Position numbers and translations under genes: made by a program. This document shows positions 1 through 11,931 of a stretch of DNA of 64,000 nucleotides, in pieces. Every line of letters begins with the position of its first letter. The first letter of the stretch is position 1. Below the pieces are notes generated by a model. That model had not been told where the DNA came from and did not search any database. It saw nothing but the letters and a program-made list of their open reading frames with translations. Origin of the DNA: Acorus gramineus (lineage: Eukaryota; Streptophyta; Magnoliopsida; Acorales; Acoraceae); NCBI GenBank assembly GCA_030737835.1, contig JAUJYN010000028.1:310001-374000 (forward strand), written 5' to 3'.

Positions 1-1849
1 GCCTTTCACAGATCCATCTGGGTGCTCGAATGGCAGTCGTCTTGCAGGCATACCCCAACAAATGGGTGGTGCCTCACCCAACTGCCCTCATCATCGAGCA
101 CGCAGGCACTTAGCATATCCTCCAAGGTCTGAATCGTCCTCTTTGTCTGGCTGTCCATCGGCGATGAAACGCTATACTTAAATGGAGGCTCGCGCCAAAG
201 GCTGCGCCACAACCTCAAAGTAACCCTCGCGTCTCAACCGAAAATAGCGCCGACTGGAGTGCCATGAAGACGAACAATCGCGAAGGTGAAAACCCACGTC
301 AAGGCGTTCAGAGACTCAATCAGTCGGGTTAGGGAGGGAAACGCGGACTTAGTCAGTCGGTCATTGATCACCTAGACGGCGTCGTGACCCGAACGTGACA
401 TTAGCGAGTCTGCAACAATCCCTGATAACCCACTCCCACGTGCACTGAGGAATCTTGATGGACTGACGCTTTCCACTCAATGATGATTCTCGAACTTTGC
501 CTGAGGGCATGCCAACCTGGGGAAACAAGGTCACCCATATCACCTTTTCATCGCACTACTAGCAATCTCTATGAAGACTACCTCAAAGTAGTCCACGGAG
601 GCCCAATAAAACTTTTGAGATCCACGAAGGCATCCGGCGCATTCATCAACCCCGATGGCAGTACTTAACACTGGTAGTGCCTGAACGGTCATGAAAGGCC
701 ATCTACGGGATGTCCAACTCTCGGATCTAACAGCAGACACTCGCTCCCAGAGCTGGTCAAATAGATCATCGATTCGCGGTAAAGGTAATTGATCTTCAAC
801 CTCCACGGGGAGATCAAAACAACACCTCGAACGATTAAGTCCAGATTCTGCTCCTCGAGCATGGTGGCGCTCATGATGACACTTACACGCTTGGTAAGCC
901 GCTCAACCGCACTTAATCCACAAGACACGCAATAAGGGGTCGTCGGACCTCGACAATGCCTATGCGATGTCATCTATCTGATAGGGCGGTTGAGTCCCAT
1001 CACGAACGCTAGCATCGCGTCTCCTTATTTACGACCAATGTGGGGCAAAACGCGACAATATAAAAAAAAATTGTGCTTCACATGCCACCAGAGATAGGTC
1101 GCTTGTCTATAACCATTGGAACTCCGGCATCTTGCACTCCATGGGCAGATTCATCACGGGGAGTCCACGCTCTCGACATCATTTAGCAGCACTCTCCCGG
1201 TGTGGCCTCTACCTGGTAGCCTCCCAAGCCCGCTATCTCTGCCATATGGGCGCACCAACAAGCATAGCATCTGGGAGCACCTCACAGGACTCTGGCCTCA
1301 ACCGGGCAGCTACAACGCTCAATGATATATCGAAGCGACTCCAGATGCCACTGTGGAACCCAGTCCACAAGCAATCGCCCACCAAGCTGCAATAGGATGC
1401 ACCCAATCCCGATCGTACGCATCACCACTCGCTACAGCACCTTCCAAGTGAGAGGAAAAATCCATCATCAATTTGATGCTTCTAAGGTATTCCTTAACTG
1501 GGAAAAGAAACCTTGGGAGGGCACCATGAGGTCCCAATATAGGATATCCCGACAACCAAACAAGGAACACGGAGTACCCTAGCCCGGGTCTCAACGCTGA
1601 CCCTGCAAGGCCCCTTAATCCTGAGTAGGAAGACTAGAAGAAGACATCACCCCTTAATGAGCAATACTCTATATCCTCAACACTTGAAACTGGCGCCGCA
1701 CGCGAACTCCATGGTTACCAGCGATACCGATACACGGGAAAGAGCTCCATTATCGAGACGCAATCCATACCTTAGAAATTGCAACCAATTCATCACTATC
1801 ACACTACTGGGCTGGAATCTCCTACCCAAACCTTAATCCCGCACAAGAG

Positions 1850-1941
1850 ATCTAACAACTGACCCTAACCAGTCGACCCAGTCGACAACTTAAGGGTGGG
1901 TCCAGGGGGTCACGTCCACGTCAACGGATGTGAGGAGGCAT
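1850..1941 (-). pseudogene. Decayed start of Tekay-type gag
   Basis: The minus-strand ATG at 1941-1939 aligns with the gag start codon at 23214 of the related element: the bases around GAGGAGGCAT and the following leader agree. The first codons again read M-P-P, but a stop follows within about seven codons and the similarity ends. This is a relic of the gag N-terminus, not a gene. Identification rests on the pairwise similarity to the other copy in this window. Confidence 0.45.
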
Positions 1942-2038
1942 GTCAGCAACCTAAGATAACTTCTAAAACAAGAGTACTCGGATGACAATCCTATGACTCA
2001 TCATCTATACGACTAGACTTAGGCTCTGACAGGACCAG

Positions 2039-2052
2039 GCTCTGATACCAAC
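2039..2052 (-). other. Primer binding site (initiator Met tRNA)
   Basis: The minus strand reads GTTGGTATCAGAGC. It contains TGGTATCAGAGC, the complement of the 3' end of plant initiator Met tRNA and the usual primer site of gypsy elements. It lies a few bases inside the LTR that starts at 2058, so the element runs on the minus strand. Confidence 0.75.
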
Positions 2053-2057
2053 TTTTT

Positions 2058-2611
2058 TGTCACGCCCCAGGCGTCCCCGAGACGTGGCAATAATAAAATA
2101 TCAGCTATCAATACCTGAGGTCAATAAAGATACCAACAACAATACACAAGGCGGCAAAGCAAGATAATGATAACTGACTGAAAAGCGGAAGCATAATATA
2201 TAAACAATGTCTGTAAATCAAAAACATTATTACAGACCTGAATACACAATCAATGTCCTGTGAAAGCCAAGTCTAGACCAAAGAAAATACAACCTGTGCC
2301 ACATGCACGATTTACGAAGCATAAAATGACTCTAGGAATGCTGATAGCCTCGCACTCGCCACCCGCCGACAGAACGCTCCACGCCCATAAGACCACGCCA
2401 CAGGAAAGCTCCAGCTCCACGCCCAACACTGCCCCTGAAAAGAAACAGTATGTGAGGGGTGAGCTACAAGCTCAGTGAGTGGCTGGAAACCAATCACCAT
2501 ACTACAGTTCAATACATAATCAGTTTCATTTGAAGGAAAACATGGGTGGAAATTCATGGATAACTGGGTCACGCGGCGGCGCGACCAACCTCACCCCCAC
2601 CCTCACTCCCG
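2058..2611 (-). repeat. LTR fragment, Tekay-like family (terminal part only)
   Basis: It starts TGTCACGCCCC, the same terminus as the LTRs at 5688, 15225, 17096 and 23334. It follows their order of landmarks: a CCTGTGAAAGCCAA motif, a GCTCCAGCTCCA stretch and a GAGGGGTGAGC motif, as far as a CCCTCACTCCCGG block. At about 2611 the similarity stops, and GC-rich DNA of the same family follows in the opposite orientation. Only the first 0.55 kb of a roughly 3 kb LTR is present. Confidence 0.65.
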
Positions 2612-2990
2612 GAGGGAGTCTTCGCGTGCGCGCGCAGGCGGGTGGTGGCAGGCGCTGTCGGGCGCGCAAACGCACGCGAGTGCGTGCGGGTGCTGGCGCC
2701 AGCGGGGGTGCGCGCGAGCGCGCACGGAGCAGTGCGCCTGGGAATGCGCCTGGGCACGGGGCTGGGGGCCAGTGCGCGCGCGTGCGTGCGCGTGCTGGAC
2801 GCGCAATGCGCGCGGGCGCACGGGCAGGCGCGCGGCAGTGCGCCGAGGGTGCTGGGGTGCGTGCGTGCATGCGTATGCGTGCGTGCACGTGCGGGGGGCC
2901 ATGCGTGTGGCTGCCCGAGGGTTCAGGTAGGTGTCGGGGCACTCGGACTCGCGTGCGTACGTGCGTTCTCGCATGCGTGCCAGTCCGTAT
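2612..2990. repeat. GC-rich, CpG-dense LTR core (inverted copy)
   Basis: Very GC-rich DNA dominated by GCGCG, GTGCG and GGCG steps. Long ORFs occur in nearly every frame only because stop codons are rare in such composition. It is the reverse-orientation counterpart of the GC-rich cores at 7500-7898, 19025-19630, 25155-25570 and 26085-27010. No protein domain is visible. Confidence 0.6.
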
Positions 2991-3080
2991 GCATGCTTCT
3001 CTGAGTATTTGGTATTTCTAGTAAATTTCTATGTGTAAATTGTGTTGTTACTCACCAAATTCGATGCCCCTACCTTGCAG

Positions 3081-3119
3081 ATCTCGTCGGATGGGATGCG
3101 CGAGGTCCCGGGTCGTATG
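3081..3119 (+). other. Putative LTR micro-exon bounded by splice-like sites
   Basis: A CCTTGCAG acceptor-like sequence precedes a 39 nt segment, which is followed by GTGAGTGG, a strong donor-like sequence. Four other LTR copies in the window, on the minus strand, keep the same pair around a 36-37 nt segment. Whether it is spliced is unknown; the observation is motif-based. Confidence 0.3.
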
Positions 3120-3139
3120 GTGAGTGGTTTGATTCCAAT

Positions 3140-3155
3140 CCCCCCCCCCCCCCCC
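3140..3155. repeat. Poly-C run (16 C)
   Basis: Homopolymer inside the inverted LTR segment. Its length is liable to sequencing error. Confidence 0.9.
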
Positions 3156-4663
3156 TCTTCTCTAGGGATGCGCTCGACCCGCGTAGACGCGCGTCGCGCA
3201 TCGATGGGGCCCCCTAGCTATGATATGTAGATACTATGCAATGCATGACTAATATGATGTATCCATGCCACATTTAGACCTTGTATGCTAGGGATATGCA
3301 TCCATATACCATGTATAGAGGCCCATACATGCCTAGACACCATGTCCCGTGATTGGAAAGCCCCGATCTATGCATGTTCCCATTTAGTTTAATTTAATTA
3401 AATTAAAATGAGAGCATATTGTTATGAGCATGCCTTAGATAATGTTATAACCTTGTTGTTATAATATATGTTTCCCCGCATCTTAGTTATGCGCCCTGGA
3501 GGAATTCTTGAGAATTTATGACATTAGTAGTGTTAGAAATCGTTGTCGACGGATCCAAGAGGATCGTATACGCGTGAGTAGGCTGTCTTCTCCTTTTGGT
3601 TGGATCCGATGTAGGGACTCCCAGCGTTGGAAAGCTGACCTGACAGAGGGCTCCCATCTGTAGGTACCTCCGATGCGTCGGACTGTGCTGATCGTGGGAG
3701 TATACCAGGTAGAGGCTACGGAGTGTGGGAGAGGCTACCGGGTGGACCAGGGGTGGAGAGTGGTCTAGTCTGTCCCAAAAGGCCCATGACACCCCTAAAG
3801 GGTGAGCGTGGGGTGGGTCGGCGATGTTACGACCCACTAACTTGTGTAGTTACTCCCGTATATGGACTATGACTACTTTAAGGTTAATATGAGTGTGTTG
3901 AGTGGATTGTTGTTATGCCTGTGTTTTGATATCTCGATAAGTGAGTATCGAGAGTAGTTGTTTTCCATTGGGTTCGCTTTGCGAACATGGGATCGTTCTC
4001 CCCTTCGTTGGATTCGATGTAGGAACTTCTCGGGTTTAGTTATCCTGACAGAGGGCTCCCATCCGTAGGTACCAGCGATGCATTCGGAAGAGTACTGATC
4101 GTGGGAGTATACCAGGTAGAGGCTACCCGAGGAAAGGGCTATTGGCGGACCAAGGGTGTAGAGCGGTGAGTTGAGGAGATCGGGTTGTAGATACTACCCA
4201 GGAGAGGGTTAACGAATGATGTTACGGGCGTGGGAATCGTTCTCCCTTTTGGTTGGATCCGAGTAGGGACTCCCCGGCATTGGAAAGCTGTCCTGACAGA
4301 GGGCTCCCATCTGTAGGTACCTCCGATGCATCGGACAGTGCTGAACGTGGGAGTATACCAGGTAGAGGCTACGGAGTGTGGGAGAGGCTACCGGGTGGAC
4401 CAGGGGTGTAGAGCAGTCTAAATCTCTTCCAAAAGTCCCAAAAGTCTCCCTCCAGGAGTGAGGGTAAGGATGAGGTGAAGAATATCTCCGCGTGACCCAT
4501 TCGTTGTTCGACCGTTCCCATAGTTGTTGGGTCCGGTATTGAATCGATGTTTAAAGGCATCGTTTGAGCAATTATCTAGATGTAGATGATCCAGTAGTGT
4601 TGTGTAGACCAGTAAATCCGGGTCTCTTCGACCGACGGTATGGTCTCTCCCCAAAAGTCCCAA

Positions 4664-5687
4664 AAGACAAGCATGCCACCCCTCAACATCAGGCACGACA
4701 AGGACAGTTCCAAAGTCCTAGTAAATACTTGGCATCGGACAATGATTACAAGGAGGACAGTCCTGAACGGACAAAGCGAGCATACAGAAGTGAAATGATG
4801 AACACCCGTGATCGAGAGTTCGTTTCAAGAGCGTTGAGGGGATTTGATTCCCCTTTTGTGCAGCATATCTTGCATAGCACCCCACCCAAGAAGTTTGTCC
4901 AACCCAAGTTTCGATTATATAATGGGACCACTGACCCATTTGATCATGTGCTAGGTTTCCAGCTTGCAATGGCCTTGTATGAGCAGTATGACGAGCTCAT
5001 GTGCAGGATGTTTCCTTCAAGCCTGGAAGGAGCAGCACTCAGCTGGTTCCATCAGCTTCCTAGAGGATCAATCCGGTGTTTTGAAGAACTCAGCACTTTG
5101 TTCGCCGAGCATTTCATACGCAGCAGAAACCAGAGGACGGATCTCAGTGACCTCATGAAGGTTCACATGCAACCTGGAGAGTCACTTCGGTGCTATGTGG
5201 ACTGCTTCCGTCTCCTCATGTTCGAGGTCGACCGATGTGATCTGAACGTGGCCATCATGGCATTCAGGAACGGGTTACTCCCAAAGCACGAACTATGGAA
5301 CTCTCTGGTGAAGAAGGTCCCAGAATCGCTAAGCGAGTTGATGTGTCGCACAGAGAAATACGCCAAGGTCGAAGATGAGGCCGTCCCTTCTCGACCACAG
5401 GCAGTCGTGGCAATCTCCAAGAATCCCCCGACAAAGGAAGACAAGGGACAGAGACCGCGAGCTGACACCAAGGGCAACCCGACGACCAACGAAGTCAGAG
5501 AGCGCCTATTCACCAAGTTCACCCTGCCTCTCGTTCAAAACTTGGAAAGGATAAAAAACGCCGCATTCTTCCAATGGGCACCCCCGATGAAGAGTGATCC
5601 TGCCACTCGGGATAAGGGTCTTAAGTGTGACTATCACAAGGACTATGGGCATCAGACAAAAATCTGTCGAACACTCAAAGGATTCAT
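4664..5687 (+). pseudogene. gag: Tat-lineage gypsy gag fragment (duplicate copy)
   Basis: An open frame (from 4564) encodes from about 4670 the same gag as at 14210-15224, with only scattered substitutions. It includes the PSSLEGAALSWFHQLP region of the Tat-type retrotransposon gag domain and the CDYHKDYGHQTKIC zinc-knuckle-like motif near the end. The N-terminal 35 or so codons come from unrelated LTR sequence. The C-terminus is cut by the LTR starting at 5688, with TTCAT at the junction exactly as in the second copy. Gag would form the capsid of the retrotransposon particle in the cytoplasm. As a chimera lacking its own LTR, protease and reverse transcriptase, it is a duplicated fragment, not a functional gene. 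Confidence 0.85.
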
Positions 5688-7338
5688 TGTCACGCCCCAG
5701 GGCGGCCGTCCCCGGGACGCGGCAAGTGTATATAAAATATCAGAATCTACACAGGAGGTCAATAATATATCATACACAAACAACCAGAATGACACACAAA
5801 CAACAAAGAGGCTGACATGATATATACACCAAGTGCGGAAGCAAAAGACTGAATCTGTAAATAAACATACTACAGACTCGATACTCAATCATCTGTCCTG
5901 TGAGAGCCAATATACACCAATACGACTGAATACATACAAACACGTGCCAAGCACGGAAATAAAATACATACAGTCAAGAAGGGATGCTGATAACCTCTGG
6001 TACTCGCGGAACGTGGCGCTGCTCCGCTACTAAAGGAATCCCTCGGAAAGCTCCAACTGCTGCTCTGGCTCCAGCTCAGGCTCAGTGGCAACTGGGGAAA
6101 ACATATGCGAGGGGTGAGCCACACGCTCAGTGAACAGCACAACCCATGCATCACAGACAATATTGACCACATTGCAATTATTTATCCAACCTCTAAGTGG
6201 CATAACAACATAATCCAGTGGTTCGTACATCGCCGAACCACCACACCCTCACCCTCACCCATCAATGGGTGACATAGGCTATTGGGACTGATAATCATCC
6301 AACCACAATCCAGCGGGTCGCTCATCGCCAACCCACTACACCCTCACCCTCACCCTACCACGGGTGACATAGGATTTTGGGACTGACTAGGCTGTTGGTC
6401 ACCCTTGGTCCACCGATAGTCTCTCCTCCACTCCGTAGGCCGCTTGGCTTTCAGCCACAACTTCAGCCTAGTCCGAAACCAAATCAGGAGGCGCATACTG
6501 ATGGGAGCCCTCGGAAGGGACGGCCTTTCTAACGCTGGGGCAGCCTCTACCGGATCCAACGAAGGGAAATAGAACAGCCTATCCATACGCATATGATCCA
6601 CTCGGATCCGCCGACAACACATCTCTACAACTCTAATGTCCTGAATTCCTCAGAATTCCTCCAAGGCGCATAACCCATATGCGGGGAACATACACAATAA
6701 TTAGCAAGGGTGGAATATCATTGGGGAAAGAAACTTGGGAGGGCAGCGTGAGTTCCCGATATAGGACACCCCGACAACCAAACAAGGAACACGGAGTACC
6801 CTAGCCCGGGTCTCACCGCTGTCCTCGCGAGGCCCCTCCCCTATAATATTCACTAAATATGCTAATAATCATATAATTTGGTATAACATTTCTTATAATA
6901 CTATTGGGACAAGAAACCTTGGGAGGGCAGCCTGAGTTCCCGATACAGGACACCCCGACAACCAAACAAGGAACACGGAGTACCCTAACCGGGGTCTCAG
7001 TGTTGACCTCGCAAGGCTCCTCCCTATAATATCATCTAAGGCATGCAGTTTATCATACACTAGCATTTAATTTAATAAATAAACTAGTAGGACACATGCA
7101 TAGGCCAAGGCTTCCTAGCATGAGAACAGGGGACATGATGCATGGCTCATACACATATCCTAAGGGTGCAAGTCCCTAACATGCAAAGGCTAGGGTAGCA
7201 TGCATTCTACATTTAAATCATGCTCGCATGGAATACACATTATAACATGTTAATATAAATCCATGGTGCCCCAGGAGAGGTCGGTATACGCCCAAATGCG
7301 TATAACGCCTCTCTACTGGGTTGGATTGTCCCACTCAC

Positions 7339-7374
7339 CGAAGATCGGGTCGTCGCGCGACCGCCCGTCAAGAT
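7339..7374 (-). other. Putative LTR micro-exon bounded by splice-like sites
   Basis: On the minus strand TGTCTTGCAG precedes and GTGAGTGGGA follows a 36 nt segment. Equivalent sites occur at 16877-16912, about 18890-18926 and about 25042-25077 (minus) and at 3081-3119 (plus). The flanking splice-like motifs are better kept than the interior of the plus-strand copy. Confidence 0.3.
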
Positions 7375-7499
7375 CTGCAAGACAGACATTTATACGGTGA
7401 GTTAAATACACAAATACATCAAAATACTCACAAAATACTCCAAAAGAACCCAACACTCGGGCAAACGTACATACGGCCCGTACGCACGTTAGCCTGAGC

Positions 7500-7898
7500 A
7501 CTCCGACTCACTCCCGCACTCCCGGCAACCACCCGCACGGCCACCCGCCCTCGGATGCGCCGCCGCGCCTCAGCCCGCGCGCCCAGGCGCACCGCCGGGC
7601 CCCTGCCCTCACGCCTGGACCCGCAGCCGAGCCACCCGGTGCGCCGCGCGCCCACTGCGCCCCGCCGCAGCACCCCGCGCGCACCCCGCACGCCCCGCGC
7701 TGACCCACGAGCACACCGCACGCCCCGCGCGCCCAGCGCCTCGCCCCGCGCGCACCACCAGCTCTGCTCCGCGCGCACTCCGCGCGAGCCACCAGCCTTG
7801 CCCCGCGCGCACCACCCGCTCGCACCCACTCCTCTCCTCACCATGCGCACGCCAGTGCCTCTGCCCAGCGCCCCGCGCGCATGCACCTCTGCGGTGCC
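7500..7898. repeat. GC-rich, CpG-dense LTR core
   Basis: Dense CGCGC and CGCCCCGCGCGCAC repeats. Long ORFs on both strands are compositional. It is the same sequence as 26085-26425. Confidence 0.7.
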
Positions 7899-8900
7899 TC
7901 ACACACACCCTAACACATCTACCCAACATGCATGACCCTCCCAACCGACCCTAAGCCATAAAAATCAAGAAAAGAAGGGGAAAGGCTCACCTTTGGAGGG
8001 GAAATGAAAGGGGGAGGCTCGGGGGCCCTCGATGCACCCGCGACCACCTCAACCGCCACCACCACTCCTCAGCCTCTCCTCAGCCCTCCGTCATGGCTGA
8101 AAATCAGGGGGGAAGGATCAAGGAAAGGGAGCTTGAGAGAGGAGGAGATCAACAACAACAACAAAACCTACCATCACTTCCTCCTCCACCATCTCCATCT
8201 CTTTGTGACAATTTCACAAACACCTAGGGGGGGCTTTGAAAAGAGAAAAGAGAGTGCCAAGATGTGGGCGTGGAAGTGAGAGGGAGAGAGAGAGAGAGAA
8301 GATATTTTGGGGCACATAAATATCTAAAGAGGGATGGAAATGACCATTTCATCCCTGACTTAGAAATTCTGCGCATGCTTCACTGGAACAGCCATAACTT
8401 CCTCAATATAGCTCCGAATTGTACAATTCCAAGTCCGTTGGAAAGCTAAGAAGATTACCTACAACTCTTATGTTCATGCCAAGATCAAATAATCTCTCTA
8501 GCTATTCTGAAATTAGAGCTAAACATAGAACAGGGCTGCTGCCAGAATTTCCCTCCCCGGGGTATACTTGGAAAAATACCCATAACTTTTACTACAAGAA
8601 TCCAGTTGACCTAATTCCACCTTTGTACGAAAGCTAACTCAAAACTGGACATCTCATAATAAAATCATATTTAAACCTCTTCATCTTGGATTTTAACAAA
8701 ATCAAATCCAAATATCAAATTGGAAATACATAACTTTGAGAAAAAAAATTATGTTGTAAAATTTTTTATCAGAGCGCTCCAAATGACACAGGCACAACAT
8801 TTTTCTTCTTACATCAAAATATCAACCCTATATAATCTCATCTGGTAACAACCCTGGGATAACATATAATCAACAAGATATACAATCATCTATATAGACC
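7899..8900 (-). repeat. LTR-like DNA of another gypsy family (unresolved)
   Basis: After the break at 7898 the sequence changes to a polypurine-rich, then AT-rich stretch. It includes a GA-rich run (8278-8302) and phrases such as AACTCTTATGTTCATGCC that look like plant gypsy LTR sequence. Neither end was recognised. Small ORFs here show no domain. Confidence 0.3.
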
Positions 8901-11300
8901 TTCAGCTGCGTAACTCTGATACAACATTTAATCAATCATATACATAATCACCTATATCACAACATGCTCAAGAAAGTTTAAGCAGTCAACAGAGCATCTA
9001 ATACACCTCATATACAGTGATCCTTATATATACAGAGCCGCTAGACTAGTCTCTACCAAAACTAATTACATACAGATCCACAACATCAAAAATATGCACA
9101 TCTATATATATGTACCTATCACCAACTAGACGTGACTCCAAAAAGAAAACAAAGTCAACGCCTAGAAACCCCCGCCTTTACTCTGCAAAAATAGGAAAAA
9201 TAGAATAGAATGAGCAAAAGATGCTAAGTAACCCAGACATTCCACGCATAAGGAAAACAAGGATGACATCAAAGTCGAGCTTAGTCAACACCAGGTCAAG
9301 GGATAATAACAAATGAAAGCACTATATGATCATCAGTAGAGAACAATAACATCGCTGATATATAAAAATAGGAATGAATAGCTCAAACCAACACATCACA
9401 ACTGATAGGACCAATAAATATCATCAAGAAGCAACACAACTGGACTAAAGGCACGTACTCTTAAATCACCCATCAATCGAAGAATGCCAATTAACTCATT
9501 GATGGCACTCGAGATGTCACGATTCTACAAGAATGATAAGGGAATCACAACTTTGGCTCCTAAATGATCAAAGCGCTGGATAGACCATCTACATGACCCC
9601 ATCTCGGCCCCTATGTCCGAGATGTCCACAACATCTATACCTCTCGCGTGTGGCCCTTGGAACGTCCACCGCGGAATCGCTACCTGGCCCTCGGAACGTC
9701 CAGACACGGCAGGATATTCTCAAGTCCCCCTCGCTGGACCATACGTACTCATGTGCATTGGGGAGGTAATCCTCAACCCTCACTGTAAGGCCTATTGTCA
9801 TCCAACTCCAAGTACACAAGAGGTAATATAGAAGCAGCGAAATAGACACACTACAAGGGTTCATGGTCGGACAGCACGACCATGCAGATCATAGGTCAAT
9901 TGAAAGACACTGGGATGGATACATCAGATTCAAAGGAAGACTCACAATATGCTTACAGATCAACTCTAGCTTTAGAATTATCAACAATGGACACTCTCGA
10001 AAGCTATCTAGAACAATGATAGATAACAATGATTGAATAATAATGATGGATAACAAACAGACCTTAAAAATGACACGTCAAGGATTAATTTAAATCAGGA
10101 TAATATAAACCACAATTTTGAGTGATAACTGAATAATAATGAATAAATATGAAACAGTTCTCAATGAAAAACAAATCTAGCTAGTAAAAGTGATACGAAG
10201 AATTCTGAGTCTCAACATCATAATAGAGTAACCAACAATAGTAAATGTCATGAATAAATAGTGATCGAAACAGCTCTGAATCCCAAACAATATTATGGAT
10301 GATAAGAAACAACGATGAAGCACGGAATTGGAAAAAACAAACACAATATGGGTCACTTATAACAATACCACGTGGAATGGAATGGAACCAACAAATGTCG
10401 ATCGGGTTACTTATCTCGTAATTCACCACCTCAAAGTGGACTCACCCTATTCCAACTCTTAAACCAGGCAGAGGGGAAATCCACTGATAAAAATATAATC
10501 TCAATCAGATACTAACATATAATCCCAATAATCAAGAAATTCTCAGTTCCCCCAAAACAAATACAATGTCCCCACTATAAACTCTAAGTTAACATAATAA
10601 AAACAACTCTCTAATTCTTATTTACCCAGCCCCAAAAACAAATTTATATTTCCTCCCCAAATCACGATTTTTAATTCAACACTAAAATATAACAACCCTA
10701 GACAAAGAATAACGTTGAAAAGAACAAAAATCCTTCCCCAGAATAGCATGAAAAATACTTCACAGAACTTTTCCCAAATTTTCCTAATTTTTCTTCATCT
10801 TCTCGTGAAAATGAGTTTCGGCACGCATGCACGCACGCACTCACCAAATAAACACCTCCGCCGACTTCACGTATGGTATTAAATGAAGTTATGAAATCCA
10901 GCTAAATTATCTAAATGCCCTTCTTTTGAATTCTGCGCAGCCTCGACTCAAACCATCATAACTTCTTGTAGGCAAGTTCACTTCAAATGATACAACTTCT
11001 CTTGAAACGATAACGAAAATATCTACAACTTCTATGTTTAGACCATGATCAAAAGAAGCCTCCAACTATATTAAAAATTGCGACGAAGAGAAAACTTCAC
11101 GATTTCTTCTTCTAAGGGCAGAAACAGTAAAACTACCATAACTCTTTCAATATAGCTTCAAATGATGCGAAACTAATTTTATATGAAAGGTAACTAAAAA
11201 ATAAAGACTTCATCTGTTTATATCAAATTCTGAATGTGTCTCCAAGGTGCTTTACGAAAATGAAACCCAAGCTAGATCTCAATAACAATAATGACCAAAA
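8901..11300. repeat. AT-rich degenerate LTR-like DNA, no gene seen
   Basis: There is no convincing ORF. A GC-richer island at about 9590-9780 repeats the phrase TGGCCCTNGGAACGTCC twice. The 10870-11250 stretch has LTR-like phrases resembling those at 8380-8480 (CATAACTTC, CTACAACTTCTATGTT). This suggests one or more old LTRs of the same sort as 7899-8900. Boundaries cannot be placed by eye. Confidence 0.3.
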
Positions 11301-11931
11301 GCTTAATAGCATTAAATTATCATATCCTGCAATCCAAACATGTAAATATTAGCATAAACTGGATAAGAGGATTCAGGCTATTACACATACATAACCTGTC
11401 ATGTTCATATTTTTCACCAACCAACAAAGTAAAGAAAAAAAACAAAAACAAAAAGAAGAACAAAAAAAAAGTGTGTGGAGAGACCCACAACAGCAATACA
11501 GCATTGATGTCCGTCCCAACCACAACAAATCCACCCAAATAAAATTACCTATTTACCCCTGCAGGTGTTTAAGGTCTTTGTCTCATTTTTTATGTCAATT
11601 AACAAATTTTGTAGGGGTAAAATAGGTAAATAAAAAAAATTGGATCATGTTGTTTTCTCTGACATGGAACGTGTAGGGCCAAAAAATGAGGCCCATTAAC
11701 TATGCTCTACGTACCGGCGGCTCATGACCCGATTGGCAAGAGCTCACGACCCGGATCACCAACCATAGGTGGATCCGGCCCGTCGAAACCCCCATATCCG
11801 ACCACTAGAAAATATCAAGTCAAATTAGGGTAAAATCCCAGCAGAAAATATGATCTTGAGATTATCAATGCAGAGATCTCAGTATTTTATGCAAATCTTA
11901 GATTATATGTTTGATTTGGAACCATTCTTAA
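11301..11931. other. Non-coding stretch, no gene seen
   Basis: AT-rich DNA with an A-rich tract near 11430-11475. Nothing coding is recognised. It contains the short hairpin listed separately and ends at the TAA that borders a MITE. Confidence 0.5.
11545..11634. repeat. Short inverted repeat (about 20 bp arms)
   Basis: TTACCTATTTACCCCTGC on the left is mirrored by GTAGGGGTAAAATAGGTAA on the right with about 50 bp between. It could be a tiny foldback/MITE relic. No target duplication was identified. Confidence 0.45.

Larger units (their letters stand above)
1..2057 (-). mobile_element. Internal region of a Tekay-like gypsy derivative, left part outside window
   Basis: On the minus strand this is the inside of an LTR element whose 5' LTR starts at 2058. 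Three signs support this. An initiator-Met tRNA primer site lies next to the LTR. A decayed gag start sits about 110 bp beyond it. A block at about 1480-1650 matches the inside of the better preserved element at 20267-23333, including the stretch about keeping and losing the pattern GGGAGGGCACCATGA. No open reading frame from 1 to 1900 resembles gag or pol; the short ORFs are fragmentary. It is probably a non-autonomous relative of the 17096-26079 element. The 3' LTR, if present, lies outside the window. Confidence 0.6.
2612..4605 (+). mobile_element. Inverted Tekay-like LTR/internal segment
   Basis: Read on the plus strand, this is the reverse complement of sequence found in the minus-strand LTRs and internal region elsewhere in the window. 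The GC-rich LTR core (2612-2990), the CTTGCAGATCT block (3072-3125) and a CCTCCAAGGCGCATAAC-like block (about 3485-3520) come first. Three copies of a LTR module with GATCC, GGGCTCCCATC and CCAGGTAGAGGCTAC follow at about 3590-3830, 3990-4190 and 4230-4470. The end (4470-4605) matches, inverted, the internal region at 21060-21200. It therefore mixes LTR and internal parts and is a rearranged fragment. No coding capacity is recognised. Confidence 0.55.
5688..7898 (-). repeat. Tekay-like LTR, truncated, inserted in Tat gag (copy 1)
   Basis: It begins TGTCACGCCCC directly after TTCAT in the gag. It is nearly identical to 15225-17095 plus 26085-26425. At 7553-7557 the GGATG is followed directly by CGCCGCC, so this copy is the empty site for the element inserted at 17096-26079 in the other copy. 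Homology stops at 7898 after GCGGTGCC. The LTR contains two copies of a GGGAGGGCAG...AAGGAACACGG module (about 6724-6845 and 6904-7028), a splice-like micro-segment (7339-7374) and a GC-rich core from 7500. In the element's own direction (minus) this would be LTR promoter and leader DNA. Confidence 0.8.

Noticed and set aside
2479-3021. Overlapping ORFs of 120-180 codons in the GC-rich segment
   Set aside because: Open in most frames on both strands, products are A/R/G-rich low complexity, and the DNA is an LTR core repeated elsewhere in the window.
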